Shown: positions 28,484 to 38,198, counted from the stretch's first letter. The stretch: 63,701 bases of DNA from an uncultured Flavobacteriales bacterium (GCA_903935095.1 CAIZQH010000006.1:1-63701), one strand, 5' to 3'. The notes: generated by a model from the sequence alone, not told the origin. A program made the numbers and translations.

Positions 28484-29928
28484 AACTCAGCGTTCAATGG
28501 CGTACGTGGGAAAGGAATAACGTCGCGAATGTTGGACATTCCTGTTACAAACATCACCATGCGCTCAAATCCAAGTCCGAATCCAGCATGTGGGACCGTG
28601 CCAAATTTACGTGTATCCATGTACCACCAAAGTTCTTCCGCTGGAATGTGGAATTCCTCACATTTTTGAAGCAGTACATCATAACGTTCCTCACGTTGTG
28701 ATCCACCTACAATTTCGCCAATTCCAGGGAACAAAACATCCATCGCCGCAACCGTTTTACCATCTTCATTCAAACGCATATAAAATGCTTTGATTTTCGC
28801 TGGATAATCCGTTAAAATAACAGGACAATTGAATTCTTTTTCCACTAAATAGCGCTCGTGTTCACTTTGAAGATCAATTCCCCATTCAATTGGGTACTTG
28901 AATTTTTTCTTTTTGTAATGGTTGGAATTCATTAATACATCAATCGCCTCGGTATACGTCAAACGTTTGAATGGATTTTCCATCACAAATTTCAAGCGTT
29001 CCAACAAGGTCATGTCATGGCGTTCATTCTGCGGTTTTTGTGCTTGTTCTTGCGCATCGCGCTCACTTAAAAACTTCACATCCTCCGTACAATTGTTGAG
29101 AATGTATGAACAAATATATTTTAGGAAATCTTCTGTCAAGTCCATGTTGTCTTTCAAGTTATTGAAAGCAACTTCCGGTTCAATCATCCAAAACTCCGCA
29201 AGGTGACGTGACGTATTTGAATTCTCTGCTCTAAACGTCGGGCCAAATGTGTACACCTGTCCGAGCGCCGTTGCAGCTAATTCTGCTTCCAACTGACCAG
29301 ATACCGTCAAGTTCACCGCTTTACCAAAGAAATCTTCTTTAAAGTTCACTGATCCATCTTCATTCAACGGTGGATTCTTCGCGTCTAAGGTTGTTACACG
29401 AAACATTTCTCCTGCTCCTTCGGCATCAGAACCTGTAATGATTGGTGTGTGTAAGTAATAGAATCCACGGTCATTAAAGAACTGATGAATGGCAAATGCC
29501 ACCGAGTGACGGATACGGAAAACCGCACCGAAGGTATTTGTCCGAAAACGTAAATGCGCTTGTTCACGCAAGAAATCCAAACTATGGCGTTTTGGTTGCA
29601 TGACTGTTTTTTGAACCTCATCCGGATGTGCGTCACCTAATATTTCGATGTGCTCCACTTGCAATTCTACTTGTTGTCCTGCTCCTTGAGATTCCACCAA
29701 TTTCCCTGTCAAGGATAATGCTGATGCGGTGGTGATGCGCTTTAAAAGAGCTTCATCCCATTGTTCAAAATCAACAACGGCCTGAATATTTGCCATACAA
29801 GAACCATCATTCAATTGAATGAAACGGTTACTGCGGAAGGCACGCACCCATCCTTTTACATTGATTTCTTCACCGGTTTTAAGTAGTGAATTTTCAGCTA
29901 AAATCTCGGAAATTCGGTATCTTTTCAT
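28480..29928 (-). CDS. asnS: Asparaginyl-tRNA synthetase
   Basis: 482 residues, class II synthetase. The N-terminal OB-fold is '[22 protein letters not shown]', motif 2 is near '[22 protein letters not shown]', and motif 3 is '[16 protein letters not shown]'. The '[11 protein letters not shown]' segment marks AsnRS rather than AspRS. A TAACTTTG box ends 5 bp before the ATG. Confidence 0.96.
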   Translation of the reverse strand: MKRYRISEILAENSLLKTGEEINVKGWVRAFRSNRFIQLNDGSCMANIQAVVDFEQWDEALLKRITTASALSLTGKLVESQGAGQQVELQVEHIEILGDAHPDEVQKTVMQPKRHSLDFLREQAHLRFRTNTFGAVFRIRHSVAFAIHQFFNDRGFYYLHTPIITGSDAEGAGEMFRVTTLDAKNPPLNEDGSVNFKEDFFGKAVNLTVSGQLEAELAATALGQVYTFGPTFRAENSNTSRHLAEFWMIEPEVAFNNLKDNMDLTEDFLKYICSYILNNCTEDVKFLSERDAQEQAQKPQNERHDMTLLERLKFVMENPFKRLTYTEAIDVLMNSNHYKKKKFKYPIEWGIDLQSEHERYLVEKEFNCPVILTDYPAKIKAFYMRLNEDGKTVAAMDVLFPGIGEIVGGSQREERYDVLLQKCEEFHIPAEELWWYMDTRKFGTVPHAGFGLGFERMVMFVTGMSNIRDVIPFPRTPLNAEF

Positions 29929-29933
29929 GGACG

Positions 29934-29941
29934 CAAAGTTA
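29934..29941 (-). promoter_or_regulatory. -7 box TAACTTTG ahead of asnS
   Basis: Exact TAnnTTTG match 5 bp before the start codon; short leader implied. No -33 element seen. Confidence 0.4.
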
Positions 29942-29973
29942 GTTGATTTCAGCTAAATAGCCGAGAGACTAAC

Positions 29974-30369
29974 TTAATTCCTCCAAGAAATTCCTAGTTT
30001 TTGAAGTTCTTCCTCCGAAATCGTGGGTGGAAAGGTTCCTTTCTCCATTTTCGAACGCACCAATTCAGCCACTTTTAAGGCTTCATCCGAGGAAATAAAC
30101 CCTTGATTTCCTGGTACCCCTGGAATTGTTTCCTGGTTGATGATTTGCTTCCCATTTTCGCAAATGTAATAACCCCATCCCTCAGGTTGCGAAAAGGTTG
30201 CAACCGTATATTTGGAAACCTTCAACGTGGATTTTGGATGTGCCGGATTCATTCTTTTCACGGGAGCATCGATTCTTGCGGAGGGTGCTTCCCTTCTTTT
30301 ATTGGTTTTTAGCGGTTCTGAGCACGAAAAAAACACGCTAACTATGCATAAACACCACGCTACTCGCAT
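29974..30369 (-). CDS. DUF4907 lipoprotein
   Basis: 131 residues with a short lipoprotein signal ending in FFSC at residue 16. The remainder, 'WGYYICENGKQIINQETIPG', 'GFISSDEALKVAELVRSKM' and 'PPTISEEELQKLGI', fits the DUF4907 family of unknown function. It is last in a five-gene operon of exported proteins and overlaps the stop of kelch gene 1 by 10 bp, so it is probably coupled to it. Membrane-anchored partner of the kelch proteins is the inference. Confidence 0.8.
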   Translation of the reverse strand: MRVAWCLCIVSVFFSCSEPLKTNKRREAPSARIDAPVKRMNPAHPKSTLKVSKYTVATFSQPEGWGYYICENGKQIINQETIPGVPGNQGFISSDEALKVAELVRSKMEKGTFPPTISEEELQKLGISWRN

Positions 30370-31559
30370 TTTACAAACTTTTTTACTTGGGGTATCCCAT
30401 TGATTTCACATTGAAACAAATAAGTGCCAATTGGCCAATGTGTCACATCCAATTCAACTTGATTGATTTGTTGCGATGACGTAAACCATTCTTTTCCATC
30501 CATTGTTTGAATGCTCAGATGCCGCATCAGTTGATCGGAGCTGATATTCAGTTGATTTTGAACTGGATTTGGGAATAATTTTACATCAATACGCTCAAAG
30601 GATTCGATTCCCGCTGTTCCTGAATAGGCCCAAAAATCTTCCAGAAAAATTCCATTGTACCCTGCTCCAACATAGGAAACACCATCAATGTAGAACGCAA
30701 AAGCATTTTTTCTTCCAGGAGCGGGCATATTTGCGCGTTGAACCCAAGCGTTTAAGTAGTAACTGTATTCGTATAGATCATTTTTAAACACTCCATTCAC
30801 ATCTTCTCCCGTACCCACATAGGCAACAGGAAATGCGCTCCAGGCAACTGCGCCTGCACGAGGTGTACCTGGGAAATCCGCTTTATCGATCCATGAATCT
30901 GACTGAATATCATACATCCACAAGTCCTTTTTCAAGGTGCCATCATCTCCCGTTCCAACGAAACCAAAGCCATTTAATTCAAAAGCTGCAGCATCACGTC
31001 TTGCCGTTCCGGCAAAATCAGCAATTTGTGTCCAAGCATTTATTTCTGGATTATAGCAATAAAAATCTTTTTTTAGTCCTGTTGCACCCTCTCCTGTTCC
31101 TACGTATGCCAAATTCGCTGCGGTAAAACAAACGGATTGTCTTCGTGCGGTTCCGGCAAAATTTGCTTTTTGTGACCAGGTTTCTGACTGTGGATTAAAT
31201 TCCCAAAGGTCCTTCATGTAAGCTACTGTTTGGGTTTGTCCTAAGCACACGTATGCTTTTCGCGTGTTTTCATGGTATAACATAAAAGCGCAGGCTGATC
31301 CGCGTTCTAATCCCTCTCCTGAGGTGCCACCGAGTGAAACTTCTTCGTTCCAATCATCTTGAAAAGGCGAATAAGAATACATTTTTCGTTTGAAACCAAA
31401 TTCATCTAAGCCCCCAATGATTAATCCAATGTTTTCAAATGAAATGGCAGCCATCGCTGATTTTGGTGGGCCTTTCACCGTATCACGTGGATACCAATAG
31501 TCCTGTGCGCTTAGGTCTAGGGATAAACTGATAAGTATGAGAAATATGAGTTTATGCAT
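30360..31559 (-). CDS. Secreted kelch-repeat protein, T9SS type A cargo (copy 1)
   Basis: 399 residues: signal peptide, then six kelch blades. Each blade carries 'AAxFxxxxxGYVGTG' and 'DLWxYxxxxxxWxxKADFPG' patterns, such as 'FGFVGTGDDGTLKKDLW'. The blades give a beta-propeller at about residues 30-300. The C-terminus has the type A sorting domain ('VKLFPNPVQNQLNI' to 'GTYLFQCEINGIPQ'). Exported by T9SS and secreted or displayed on the surface. It is one of three adjacent paralogues and overlaps the DUF4907 gene. Confidence 0.87.
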   Translation of the reverse strand: MHKLIFLILISLSLDLSAQDYWYPRDTVKGPPKSAMAAISFENIGLIIGGLDEFGFKRKMYSYSPFQDDWNEEVSLGGTSGEGLERGSACAFMLYHENTRKAYVCLGQTQTVAYMKDLWEFNPQSETWSQKANFAGTARRQSVCFTAANLAYVGTGEGATGLKKDFYCYNPEINAWTQIADFAGTARRDAAAFELNGFGFVGTGDDGTLKKDLWMYDIQSDSWIDKADFPGTPRAGAVAWSAFPVAYVGTGEDVNGVFKNDLYEYSYYLNAWVQRANMPAPGRKNAFAFYIDGVSYVGAGYNGIFLEDFWAYSGTAGIESFERIDVKLFPNPVQNQLNISSDQLMRHLSIQTMDGKEWFTSSQQINQVELDVTHWPIGTYLFQCEINGIPQVKKFVKCE

Positions 31560-31562
31560 GGC

Positions 31563-32771
31563 CTAGTTTATCATTAATTGTTTTTGAATGATTTGACCGC
31601 TCGTCGTTTTCAATAGAACATGGTAAACACCCACTGACAAATGGGATAAATCCAATAAATCTGTTGAAGATGAAATGTGCTGCTCAAAAGTTAAGGTTCC
31701 CAGTTGATTAAAAACTTGAATGGTTTCCATTTCGATTTGAGTATGAAGCTGAATCAGTCCTTTTGTTGGATTTGGGTAAATCTCACAAGTAACCTCGAGT
31801 TCGGACAACTGCGCATAATTCGGCGCGACGTATTCCTGAATACTTGCTTTTTTACCAGAATATCCTTTTCCTAGTCCGACAAAAGCGCGCCCGTTGACAA
31901 CGAAAGCTACTGCATTTTTTCGTTCGCTCCCACCATAAGCGCAACGTAGCTCCCATTCATCTGTGGCAGGATTATACTCAATTAAATCACCTAAGAGACC
32001 GCCATTTGTCCCTAAACAAACAAATCCATGATTATTCAAGGTGAAGGCACAGGCGCTTCCTCTTTCGCTTCCTATGCAATCTGCTATTTGCGTCCATTGA
32101 TTTGAACCTGGATTATAGCGGTAAAAATCTTTTTTATAAACATCCTGATTCGCTCCAAGTCCAACATAACCTTGGTTTCCAATGCTAAAGGAACTTAATT
32201 GATAGCGAACGCCTCCAGGAAAATTCGCGCGTTGAATCCATTGGTCAGAACTTGGTTTATATTCCCATAATTGACTTGAGTAAAGGCTTGCCCCCCATTT
32301 CCCTCCACAAATGTATCCTTTGTTATCAGCTGTAAATGCGGTAGCAAAATAAATTCCATTGGCTCCTGAACCTGGAAAATCAGCTTTTTGGGTCCACGCA
32401 TTTGTGGCAGGATCGTATTCCCAAATGTCTTTTAATTTATTTCCAAGGAGTGCATTCTCGTTATCCATTCCCGTTCCGACGTACCCTTTTCCATTTATAG
32501 AAAATGCGATGGCATCTCTCCTTGCTACCCCAGGAAAATCGGCTTTTTGGGTCCAAGTATCTCCCTGCGGATTGTACTGCCACAAATCCTTCAATAAGGT
32601 TTCGGAAGTGTCGATTCCCGTTGTTACAAAGGCGTAGTCACCAATGGAAAATGCCACTGCACGTTCTCTTTTTCCCGCGATAAAATCTGTTTTTTTTGTC
32701 CAAGTATTATACTGGCCATTTAAGAATAGTGGAAAACAGATGGCCAAAAGAACGTAAATGCTTCGATTCAT
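31563..32771 (-). CDS. Secreted kelch-repeat protein, T9SS type A cargo (copy 2)
   Basis: 402 residues with the same plan as its neighbours: signal peptide, kelch propeller (blades such as 'WQYNPQGDTWTQKADFPGVA' and 'GKGYVGTGMDNENALLG') and the type A sorting domain starting at 'CEIYPNPTKGLIQLH'. It is separated by 3 bp from copy 1 and 1 bp from copy 3. Ligand unknown. Confidence 0.87.
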   Translation of the reverse strand: MNRSIYVLLAICFPLFLNGQYNTWTKKTDFIAGKRERAVAFSIGDYAFVTTGIDTSETLLKDLWQYNPQGDTWTQKADFPGVARRDAIAFSINGKGYVGTGMDNENALLGNKLKDIWEYDPATNAWTQKADFPGSGANGIYFATAFTADNKGYICGGKWGASLYSSQLWEYKPSSDQWIQRANFPGGVRYQLSSFSIGNQGYVGLGANQDVYKKDFYRYNPGSNQWTQIADCIGSERGSACAFTLNNHGFVCLGTNGGLLGDLIEYNPATDEWELRCAYGGSERKNAVAFVVNGRAFVGLGKGYSGKKASIQEYVAPNYAQLSELEVTCEIYPNPTKGLIQLHTQIEMETIQVFNQLGTLTFEQHISSSTDLLDLSHLSVGVYHVLLKTTSGQIIQKQLMIN

Positions 32772-32772
32772 G

Positions 32773-33918
32773 TTACCAGATTTTAAACATTTTACTTAAT
32801 TGTTTTTCCTGTCCTTGAAAACTAAAAAAATAGGTCCCAGATGTCAAGTAAGATACGTCGATTCGATTTATTCCTGGGTACATATCCACATGTTGGAGGA
32901 TTTGTCCAGTCAGGTTTCTCACTTCCCCGACTTGTCCTGAAGGGAATTCATCCGGTAGCTCAATGTTCACATAATCCACACTTGGATTAGGGTAGATGCT
33001 CCATTGAACATCCGTATTCTCCGAAAGACCCGAGGTGTTGATGGTCGGATTATATTGCCAGAAATCATTGAGGTTAATTCCATTAGTCCCTGTACCAAAA
33101 TATCCGCGATTATGGATGGCAAATGCTACTGGGAATCGCCTGCTGATTCCTGGGAATTCCAATTCAGGTTGCCAGGTATTTGTACCCGGATAAAAAGACC
33201 AAACTTGACTTGTAACGGTGCTTAATCCTCCAACGTAGCCGCAGGTTACGAATCCACGTTGTAAAATGGAGAATCCATAACTACCCCCCGTGCTGGATCC
33301 TGGAAAATTCGCGCGTTGGGTCCATGTATTGTGAATAGGTTTATACTCGAACAGTTTTGTTCCTGCTTTGACATAGCCGCTCCCTTCAATGGCAAACGAA
33401 CAAGTCCATGAACCAAAGCTAACAGGAGGAGCTGCTTTCAAACTCCAACTATTGGAACTTGGGTCATATTCTGCCATTTGTTGTCCAACGAATACATAAC
33501 CTTTGTTATTGACGGAGAATCCTTGGGTGTCTCCTGGATTAAAAAATGGACATGGTGCTATCGGTGTCCACGTATTTTGATCTGCATTGAATGTGTAAAA
33601 TTCGCCGGTCAGTGCTGATCCTCCTCCAACGCATGGTTGGTCGTTGACAACAAAGCTGGTTGCTCCGTGGTTGTTCACGGGGAAGTTTGCTTTTTGTGAC
33701 CAAGAATCAGAAGAAGGATCGTATTCCCACCAATCTTTGTAAGAAATATCCACCCCTGATCCATTGACGTGTCCTAAACCAAGGTAACCTTTGTTTTCAG
33801 TTGCACAGCCAACAGCACGGTGACGACCGACTCCGGCAAAGGATGATTTTTGAATCCAATATTGTGCTTGGACACTTAAGGATAGAAGGCAGACAATCAA
33901 AACTAAAATCCTTCTCAT
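32773..33918 (-). CDS. Secreted kelch-repeat protein, T9SS type A cargo (copy 3)
   Basis: 381 residues: signal peptide, kelch propeller and type A sorting domain from 'QWSIYPNPSVDYVNI'. The blades are more diverged ('GYLGLGHVNGSGVDISYKDW', 'GYFGTGTNGINLNDFW'), and this copy is the least like the other two by eye. It overlaps the stop of the GEVED gene by 4 bp. Confidence 0.86.
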   Translation of the reverse strand: MRRILVLIVCLLSLSVQAQYWIQKSSFAGVGRHRAVGCATENKGYLGLGHVNGSGVDISYKDWWEYDPSSDSWSQKANFPVNNHGATSFVVNDQPCVGGGSALTGEFYTFNADQNTWTPIAPCPFFNPGDTQGFSVNNKGYVFVGQQMAEYDPSSNSWSLKAAPPVSFGSWTCSFAIEGSGYVKAGTKLFEYKPIHNTWTQRANFPGSSTGGSYGFSILQRGFVTCGYVGGLSTVTSQVWSFYPGTNTWQPELEFPGISRRFPVAFAIHNRGYFGTGTNGINLNDFWQYNPTINTSGLSENTDVQWSIYPNPSVDYVNIELPDEFPSGQVGEVRNLTGQILQHVDMYPGINRIDVSYLTSGTYFFSFQGQEKQLSKMFKIW

Positions 33919-35048
33919 TTGAGCACGTTTATTTTCTCCGTGATTGTTCCATCCTCCGACTTTAAGAAATAGCTCCCCGCTTGAAAAGGAGTCAAATCAA
34001 TAGACAGGGATTGTTTAGTGTCATAACTACCTAGATACGTTCCATTTACCTGGTATAACCGCGCATTACCTATGGATTTATTCAAAACAATTGATCCATT
34101 TGTTGGATTAGGGAAAACCCTGAAACCAGGGGATTCATTTTCAGAAAGCCCAACATAATCAGCATCTAATGTCAAGTTGTAATTTCCCATTTCATTGCCC
34201 CATCCTTCCACAATGATGTACACAGAGCCAAGTCCTGTGGTTTGGAAAGTCAAGGCTGATTGACCTCCGCAATTGGTCGCATCATCATTAAACGCAATGA
34301 CATTTCCACTCATATCTACCACACTTAAGAAGGTATCGAAGGAAGATCCGCAAAGGGAAGCGTGAACGGAATGAATGAGTGGATTAGGGTCAAATTTGTA
34401 ATAAATGTCTGGCGAAGGATATACATAATTGTTGTTCGAGTAACAAAATGAACTATTTCTAGTATCTGTATAAGGCATTATGTTTACTAAAATTGGGTCG
34501 TTTTGATCATCTCCAATAAACCCTGTGCAATCAATTCCATTTCCGATGGTTATTCCAAAGTCCATGACAGATCCCCACGAATACGTTGCACATGGATTCA
34601 AGGGCAATGTACCCGCTTCACGTTGCATGACACGCATTCTTGTTATGCCATTTTGTGCATTGGCTGGAACCACAAAGTTGAACGAGGATAAGGCAACTGG
34701 TGGAGTTCCTGTCCACGTTCCGATGGATTCATAGGGATCAAAGTTTCCGTTTTGATCAAAGTCAATCCAAGCCTCTCCGGCTCCTGCATAATTTCCACCG
34801 CAAGTTCCAAACTTGACGTTAAGTATATAGGGGCTTCCTGCATTTAAGGTAACGGAAAGTGCTGTTAAATCTTGGACTCCTATGACAGCTGGACAGCCAA
34901 CAAAATTAATATTTCCTAAAGCGCCATTGATTTGAACAAGCTCCACGTTTGAATCAGCATTACTCGTTGGTCCAACATTTGAGGTGCAATATTGCCCATA
35001 AGCAACGGTGAAGAAGAAGAATGATGAGAACAGTATTTGTTTCGTCAT
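33915..35048 (-). CDS. Secreted GEVED-domain protein, T9SS type A cargo
   Basis: 377 residues: signal peptide to 'VAYGQ' (about residue 19), then a GEVED domain recognised by 'GAGEAWIDFDQNGNFDP', 'FVVPANAQNGITRMRVM' and 'SWGSVMDFGITI'. A second beta-sandwich domain at about residues 185-295 resembles a PPC/pre-peptidase-type fold ('DIYYKFDPNPLIHSVHASLC'). The type A sorting domain starts at 'FRVFPNPTNGSI'. First gene of a five-gene unit with the kelch proteins. A TAACTTCG box lies 17 bp before its ATG. Confidence 0.83.
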   Translation of the reverse strand: MTKQILFSSFFFFTVAYGQYCTSNVGPTSNADSNVELVQINGALGNINFVGCPAVIGVQDLTALSVTLNAGSPYILNVKFGTCGGNYAGAGEAWIDFDQNGNFDPYESIGTWTGTPPVALSSFNFVVPANAQNGITRMRVMQREAGTLPLNPCATYSWGSVMDFGITIGNGIDCTGFIGDDQNDPILVNIMPYTDTRNSSFCYSNNNYVYPSPDIYYKFDPNPLIHSVHASLCGSSFDTFLSVVDMSGNVIAFNDDATNCGGQSALTFQTTGLGSVYIIVEGWGNEMGNYNLTLDADYVGLSENESPGFRVFPNPTNGSIVLNKSIGNARLYQVNGTYLGSYDTKQSLSIDLTPFQAGSYFLKSEDGTITEKINVLK

Positions 35049-35065
35049 AACGAGGTAGATTTAAC

Positions 35066-35073
35066 CGAAGTTA
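35066..35073 (-). promoter_or_regulatory. Variant -7 box TAACTTCG for the GEVED-kelch operon
   Basis: One mismatch from TAnnTTTG (TTCG end). The same octamer occurs before the glycosyltransferase gene at 43968-43975. It sits 17 bp before the ATG at 35048. Confidence 0.3.
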
Positions 35074-35112
35074 CGAAAAAATTATGAGTTAATATAATCT
35101 TAACATTGGGGA

Positions 35113-35676
35113 TTACCTCCCGTTCCAAGTGGTCATCGTCATATCAAGACCAACAAACGCAAAGCTTTTTATAAATTCAGTAGCGACTTCAATGCGTTCA
35201 GGCAGGGCTAAAACCTCCTCTTTATTCCAGGAAGCGAGCACATAATCCGCTTGTTTGCCTTTTGAAAAATCGTTGCCTACACCAAATCTTAAGCGCGTAT
35301 ATTCCACTGTTTTCAGTACTGCTTGAATGTCTTTTAGTCCATTGTGTCCGCCATCACTTCCTTTGCCCTTCATCCGCAATTTACCGAATGGCAATGCGAT
35401 GTCATCTGTTATCACCAAAAGGTTTTTTAGTTCGATTTTTTCTGCTTGCAGCCAATAATTCACCGCTTTCCCAGAAAGATTCATGAACGTAATAGGTTTA
35501 ATCAGAATAAGGGTTCTTCCTTTGTATTTTGCTTCTGCGCGAAAGGCCGCTTTATCAAGGGTGAACGTTGCGTCCAGTTCTCGTGCCATTTCATCCACCA
35601 CTTTAAATCCAATATTATGGCGGGTTTCTTCGTACTCTTTTCCTGGATTTCCTAATCCAACAACTAAGTATTTCAT
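35113..35676 (-). CDS. pth: Peptidyl-tRNA hydrolase
   Basis: 187 residues, standard length. The conserved 'VGLGNPGKEYEETRHNIGF' contains Asn10 and the catalytic His20, with 'DDIALPFGKLRMKGKGSDGGHNGLKD' further on. It releases peptides from peptidyl-tRNA. It is separated by 3 bp from the barrel gene upstream, so it probably sits at the end of a rluB-lipoprotein-barrel-pth unit. Confidence 0.96.
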   Translation of the reverse strand: MKYLVVGLGNPGKEYEETRHNIGFKVVDEMARELDATFTLDKAAFRAEAKYKGRTLILIKPITFMNLSGKAVNYWLQAEKIELKNLLVITDDIALPFGKLRMKGKGSDGGHNGLKDIQAVLKTVEYTRLRFGVGNDFSKGKQADYVLASWNKEEVLALPERIEVATEFIKSFAFVGLDMTMTTWNGR

Positions 35677-35679
35677 CTT

Positions 35680-36549
35680 TTACCAGTTAGGGCAACCGCC
35701 ACATTTATCACCTTGATTCAAATAGAACAGGGCTCCTACTACGATGTTTCCTTCACTATAGAAAAAAACCTGTTTCGCGTGGGAATCATAATCGTTTGGT
35801 CTCGTTTTCACCCGAACCTGATCAATAAATCCACCGCTAAGATTTGTTTGAACAAACACGCGTCTAAAGAACTCTGCTCTCAATCCAACATGTGTTGAAG
35901 CACCAAATCCCGATAAGGATACGGTTGCAACATTTTTTTGTCCGGCAAAAGTGAAATCATTAAAGGATAGGACCGTTCCGGCCCCAAAGCCCCACAAAGT
36001 GGTTAAAGCAAAACGTGCTTTATCAGATTGATACACTTTGAAAAGATTGGAGATGTCTGCATGAATATAATTCAATCCATTGGTGTTTTCGTAATGAAAC
36101 GTATTTGTATTTGTTACAACTGGCTCGTTAGCGTAGGTTCCTGACCAATTGGTTACTGGGTCAATTCCAGGATTAATGTTTCCACTTAACAAATACGTTG
36201 GACCAGCTTTCATCACATACTTCATGTGGTCATACCCCAAGGAGATTGCCCAATTTTTCTTAATGTTGTATCCAATTCGGAAGTTGAATTGTGGAACGGT
36301 AAAGTCGGTTAAACTGACATATGTTTTAAAGTCTTCGGAGGGACGATCTTTTGCTTGCACTCCTTTCAATGTGAAATCATAACCGGGTCCAATGAAGTGC
36401 ATACTGCTTTTTGTATAGACGCTGCGATTGTATCCCCAATAAAAAAACATGGCGCCTTTCGCAGTTGAACGCTTATTGTTTTTGCTGACTTGTTGAGTCC
36501 ATGAGATGGAGCAAATGGTCAATAAGAGAATGAGCAAACTATTTTTCAT
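35680..36549 (-). CDS. Outer-membrane beta-barrel protein with CGGC tail
   Basis: 289 residues: signal peptide to about residue 18, then a run of amphipathic strands typical of a small outer-membrane barrel ('FNFRIGYNIKKNWAISLGYD', 'ATVSLSGFGASTHVGLR'). It ends oddly in 'KCGGCPNW' in place of an aromatic-terminated strand. I cannot name the family. It overlaps the upstream lipoprotein gene by 4 bp, which suggests the two are made together. Confidence 0.7.
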   Translation of the reverse strand: MKNSLLILLLTICSISWTQQVSKNNKRSTAKGAMFFYWGYNRSVYTKSSMHFIGPGYDFTLKGVQAKDRPSEDFKTYVSLTDFTVPQFNFRIGYNIKKNWAISLGYDHMKYVMKAGPTYLLSGNINPGIDPVTNWSGTYANEPVVTNTNTFHYENTNGLNYIHADISNLFKVYQSDKARFALTTLWGFGAGTVLSFNDFTFAGQKNVATVSLSGFGASTHVGLRAEFFRRVFVQTNLSGGFIDQVRVKTRPNDYDSHAKQVFFYSEGNIVVGALFYLNQGDKCGGCPNW

Positions 36550-37244
36550 CGTGCAATCATTTTAATCCATTCTTGTTGTGTCAACACTTGTTCAAGGCGG
36601 AAGTGAACTTTCTTGTTTAGGCTATGCCACTCAACCAAACCAAATCCTTCAGAGAAGTAACTTATTCGTGTTACACTCTTTGACTGCTCTTTTCTAGTGA
36701 ATGGATTTAATACGGTCAATCGTAGGTCATCGGAAAACACAACCGTTTCTGCTTCATCATCGATGACTTGGTGCAACTTCTGTTCTTTAAATTGTCTTTT
36801 TACCTCGCTTAACATCACTGTAGAGTCAACAACTCCTCTAAATTTTGCTGCGAACCAAGATTTTTGTTTCAAGTCCATTGGATAAAGAACATTCTTATAC
36901 AACAGGGTTTTTTCTTTTTCTTGGTTGACATCTACAACCATGTAATCCTGTAAATTCAAGGAATCTATGTTGTAATTATAAGCTTCACGAATGCGTCCAT
37001 CACTCGCGTAGACCTCCACAATTAAATGAGCTCCTGCCTTATCTTTTAATGCATAAATTCTGTGGAATTCTTCTTCCAGTCCACCTGAAACATCCCGGTA
37101 CAGATAAATTCTCGGAATCGTATCAAGTGGATAAAAAAACGTTGCGTTGGGATTTTTTGAAACAAAATCATTCGAGTTACTGCATGCCGTGAGTCCGATT
37201 AAAGCAGTAGTAAATAGAATTAAATAAACACCGAAGCGAATCAT
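36546..37244 (-). CDS. Lipoprotein of unknown function
   Basis: 232 residues with a lipoprotein signal ending 'LTAC' near residue 21. The remainder is mixed alpha/beta with no motif I recognise. The ATG shares its first base with the stop of the pseudouridine synthase gene (TAATG), a tight coupling. Paired with the barrel protein that follows, an outer-membrane location is likely. Confidence 0.7.
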   Translation of the reverse strand: MIRFGVYLILFTTALIGLTACSNSNDFVSKNPNATFFYPLDTIPRIYLYRDVSGGLEEEFHRIYALKDKAGAHLIVEVYASDGRIREAYNYNIDSLNLQDYMVVDVNQEKEKTLLYKNVLYPMDLKQKSWFAAKFRGVVDSTVMLSEVKRQFKEQKLHQVIDDEAETVVFSDDLRLTVLNPFTRKEQSKSVTRISYFSEGFGLVEWHSLNKKVHFRLEQVLTQQEWIKMIAR

Positions 37245-38182
37245 TATTTAGTCATTTTTAAAAAAGAAACTTCTTGTTCGGTTAAATGTCTGTAGTATCC
37301 GCGTGGCAAGTCTTTTTTGGTTAGTCCAGCAAATTGCACACGGTCCAATTTTACCACGACGTAACCTAGTCCTTCAAATAACCTTCTAACAATGCGGTTT
37401 TTTCCAGAATGGATTTCTACTCCAACTTCTGTAGAGTTACCATTTTCGATGTAAGAAACCTCATCAACGCGTGCTTTCCCATCTTCCAAATCGACACCTC
37501 GTAGCAAATGTTCCATGTCTTCTTTCGTAACAGATTTATTTAATTCAACATGGTATATCTTTTTTGCTTGATAGCGTGGGTGTGTCAATTTCTTTGTCAT
37601 ATCGCCATCGTTCGTAAATAAGAGCAATCCCGTAGTTTCACGGTCCAATCTTCCTACTGGATAAATGCGCTCTCTACACGCTTTTTTCACCAAGGTCATG
37701 ACTGTTTTTCTACCTCTTGGATCATCCATTGTGGTGATGAATCCCTTTGGTTTGTTCAATAAGACATAACGTTTTGTTTCTGCATTGATCGTTTCTCCAT
37801 CATATTGAATGACATCTTCAGGAGCAATTTTGTAGCCTAATTCGGTCACAATTTTTCCATTCACAGAAACGACACCTGTTTGAATAAGGACATCCGCTTC
37901 ACGTCTGGAACAAATACCGGCATTGGACAAATATTTATTCAAGCGAACTTGATCCTCGTTAAAAGAAGGCAAAGGATCGCCTTTTTTCACTTTGATTTTA
38001 TAGTCAATGTATTTTCTTTTGTCACGGTCTGTGACTGTTTTTTTATCTATTGGACTCTTTTTATCTGCTGGTCCCTTTTTATCTGATGCTGGTCGTTTGG
38101 AAGCTACTGGCTTTCTTCCAGCTGCAGCCGGACGTTTGTCAGTAGATTGATTTCCTCTCGATGTTCCGCGTGTATTTCTCAT
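37244..38182 (-). CDS. rRNA pseudouridine synthase, RsuA/RluB family
   Basis: 312 residues. The first ~65 are low-complexity and Lys/Arg/Pro-rich, an extension that may contact RNA. Then an S4 RNA-binding domain ('RLNKYLSNAGICSRREADVL') and the catalytic domain, whose Asp lies in 'VGRLDRETTGLLLFTNDG'. It converts uridine to pseudouridine in rRNA; whether the target is 23S (RluB) or 16S (RsuA) is not decided here, although RluB is likelier. A TATCTTTG box lies 8 bp upstream. Confidence 0.9.
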   Translation of the reverse strand: MRNTRGTSRGNQSTDKRPAAAGRKPVASKRPASDKKGPADKKSPIDKKTVTDRDKRKYIDYKIKVKKGDPLPSFNEDQVRLNKYLSNAGICSRREADVLIQTGVVSVNGKIVTELGYKIAPEDVIQYDGETINAETKRYVLLNKPKGFITTMDDPRGRKTVMTLVKKACRERIYPVGRLDRETTGLLLFTNDGDMTKKLTHPRYQAKKIYHVELNKSVTKEDMEHLLRGVDLEDGKARVDEVSYIENGNSTEVGVEIHSGKNRIVRRLFEGLGYVVVKLDRVQFAGLTKKDLPRGYYRHLTEQEVSFLKMTK

Positions 38183-38190
38183 AATTCAAG

Positions 38191-38198
38191 CAAAGATA
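38191..38198 (-). promoter_or_regulatory. -7 box TATCTTTG ahead of pseudouridine synthase
   Basis: Exact TAnnTTTG match, 8 bp before the ATG at 38182. Confidence 0.4.

Noticed and set aside
35088..35104. AT-rich inverted repeat GTTAA-N7-TTAAC as a terminator between the GEVED operon and pth
   Set aside because: Five-bp AT stem is too weak, and it lies upstream of the GEVED start and downstream of nothing obvious on that strand except the pth end, which reads the other way from the T run.
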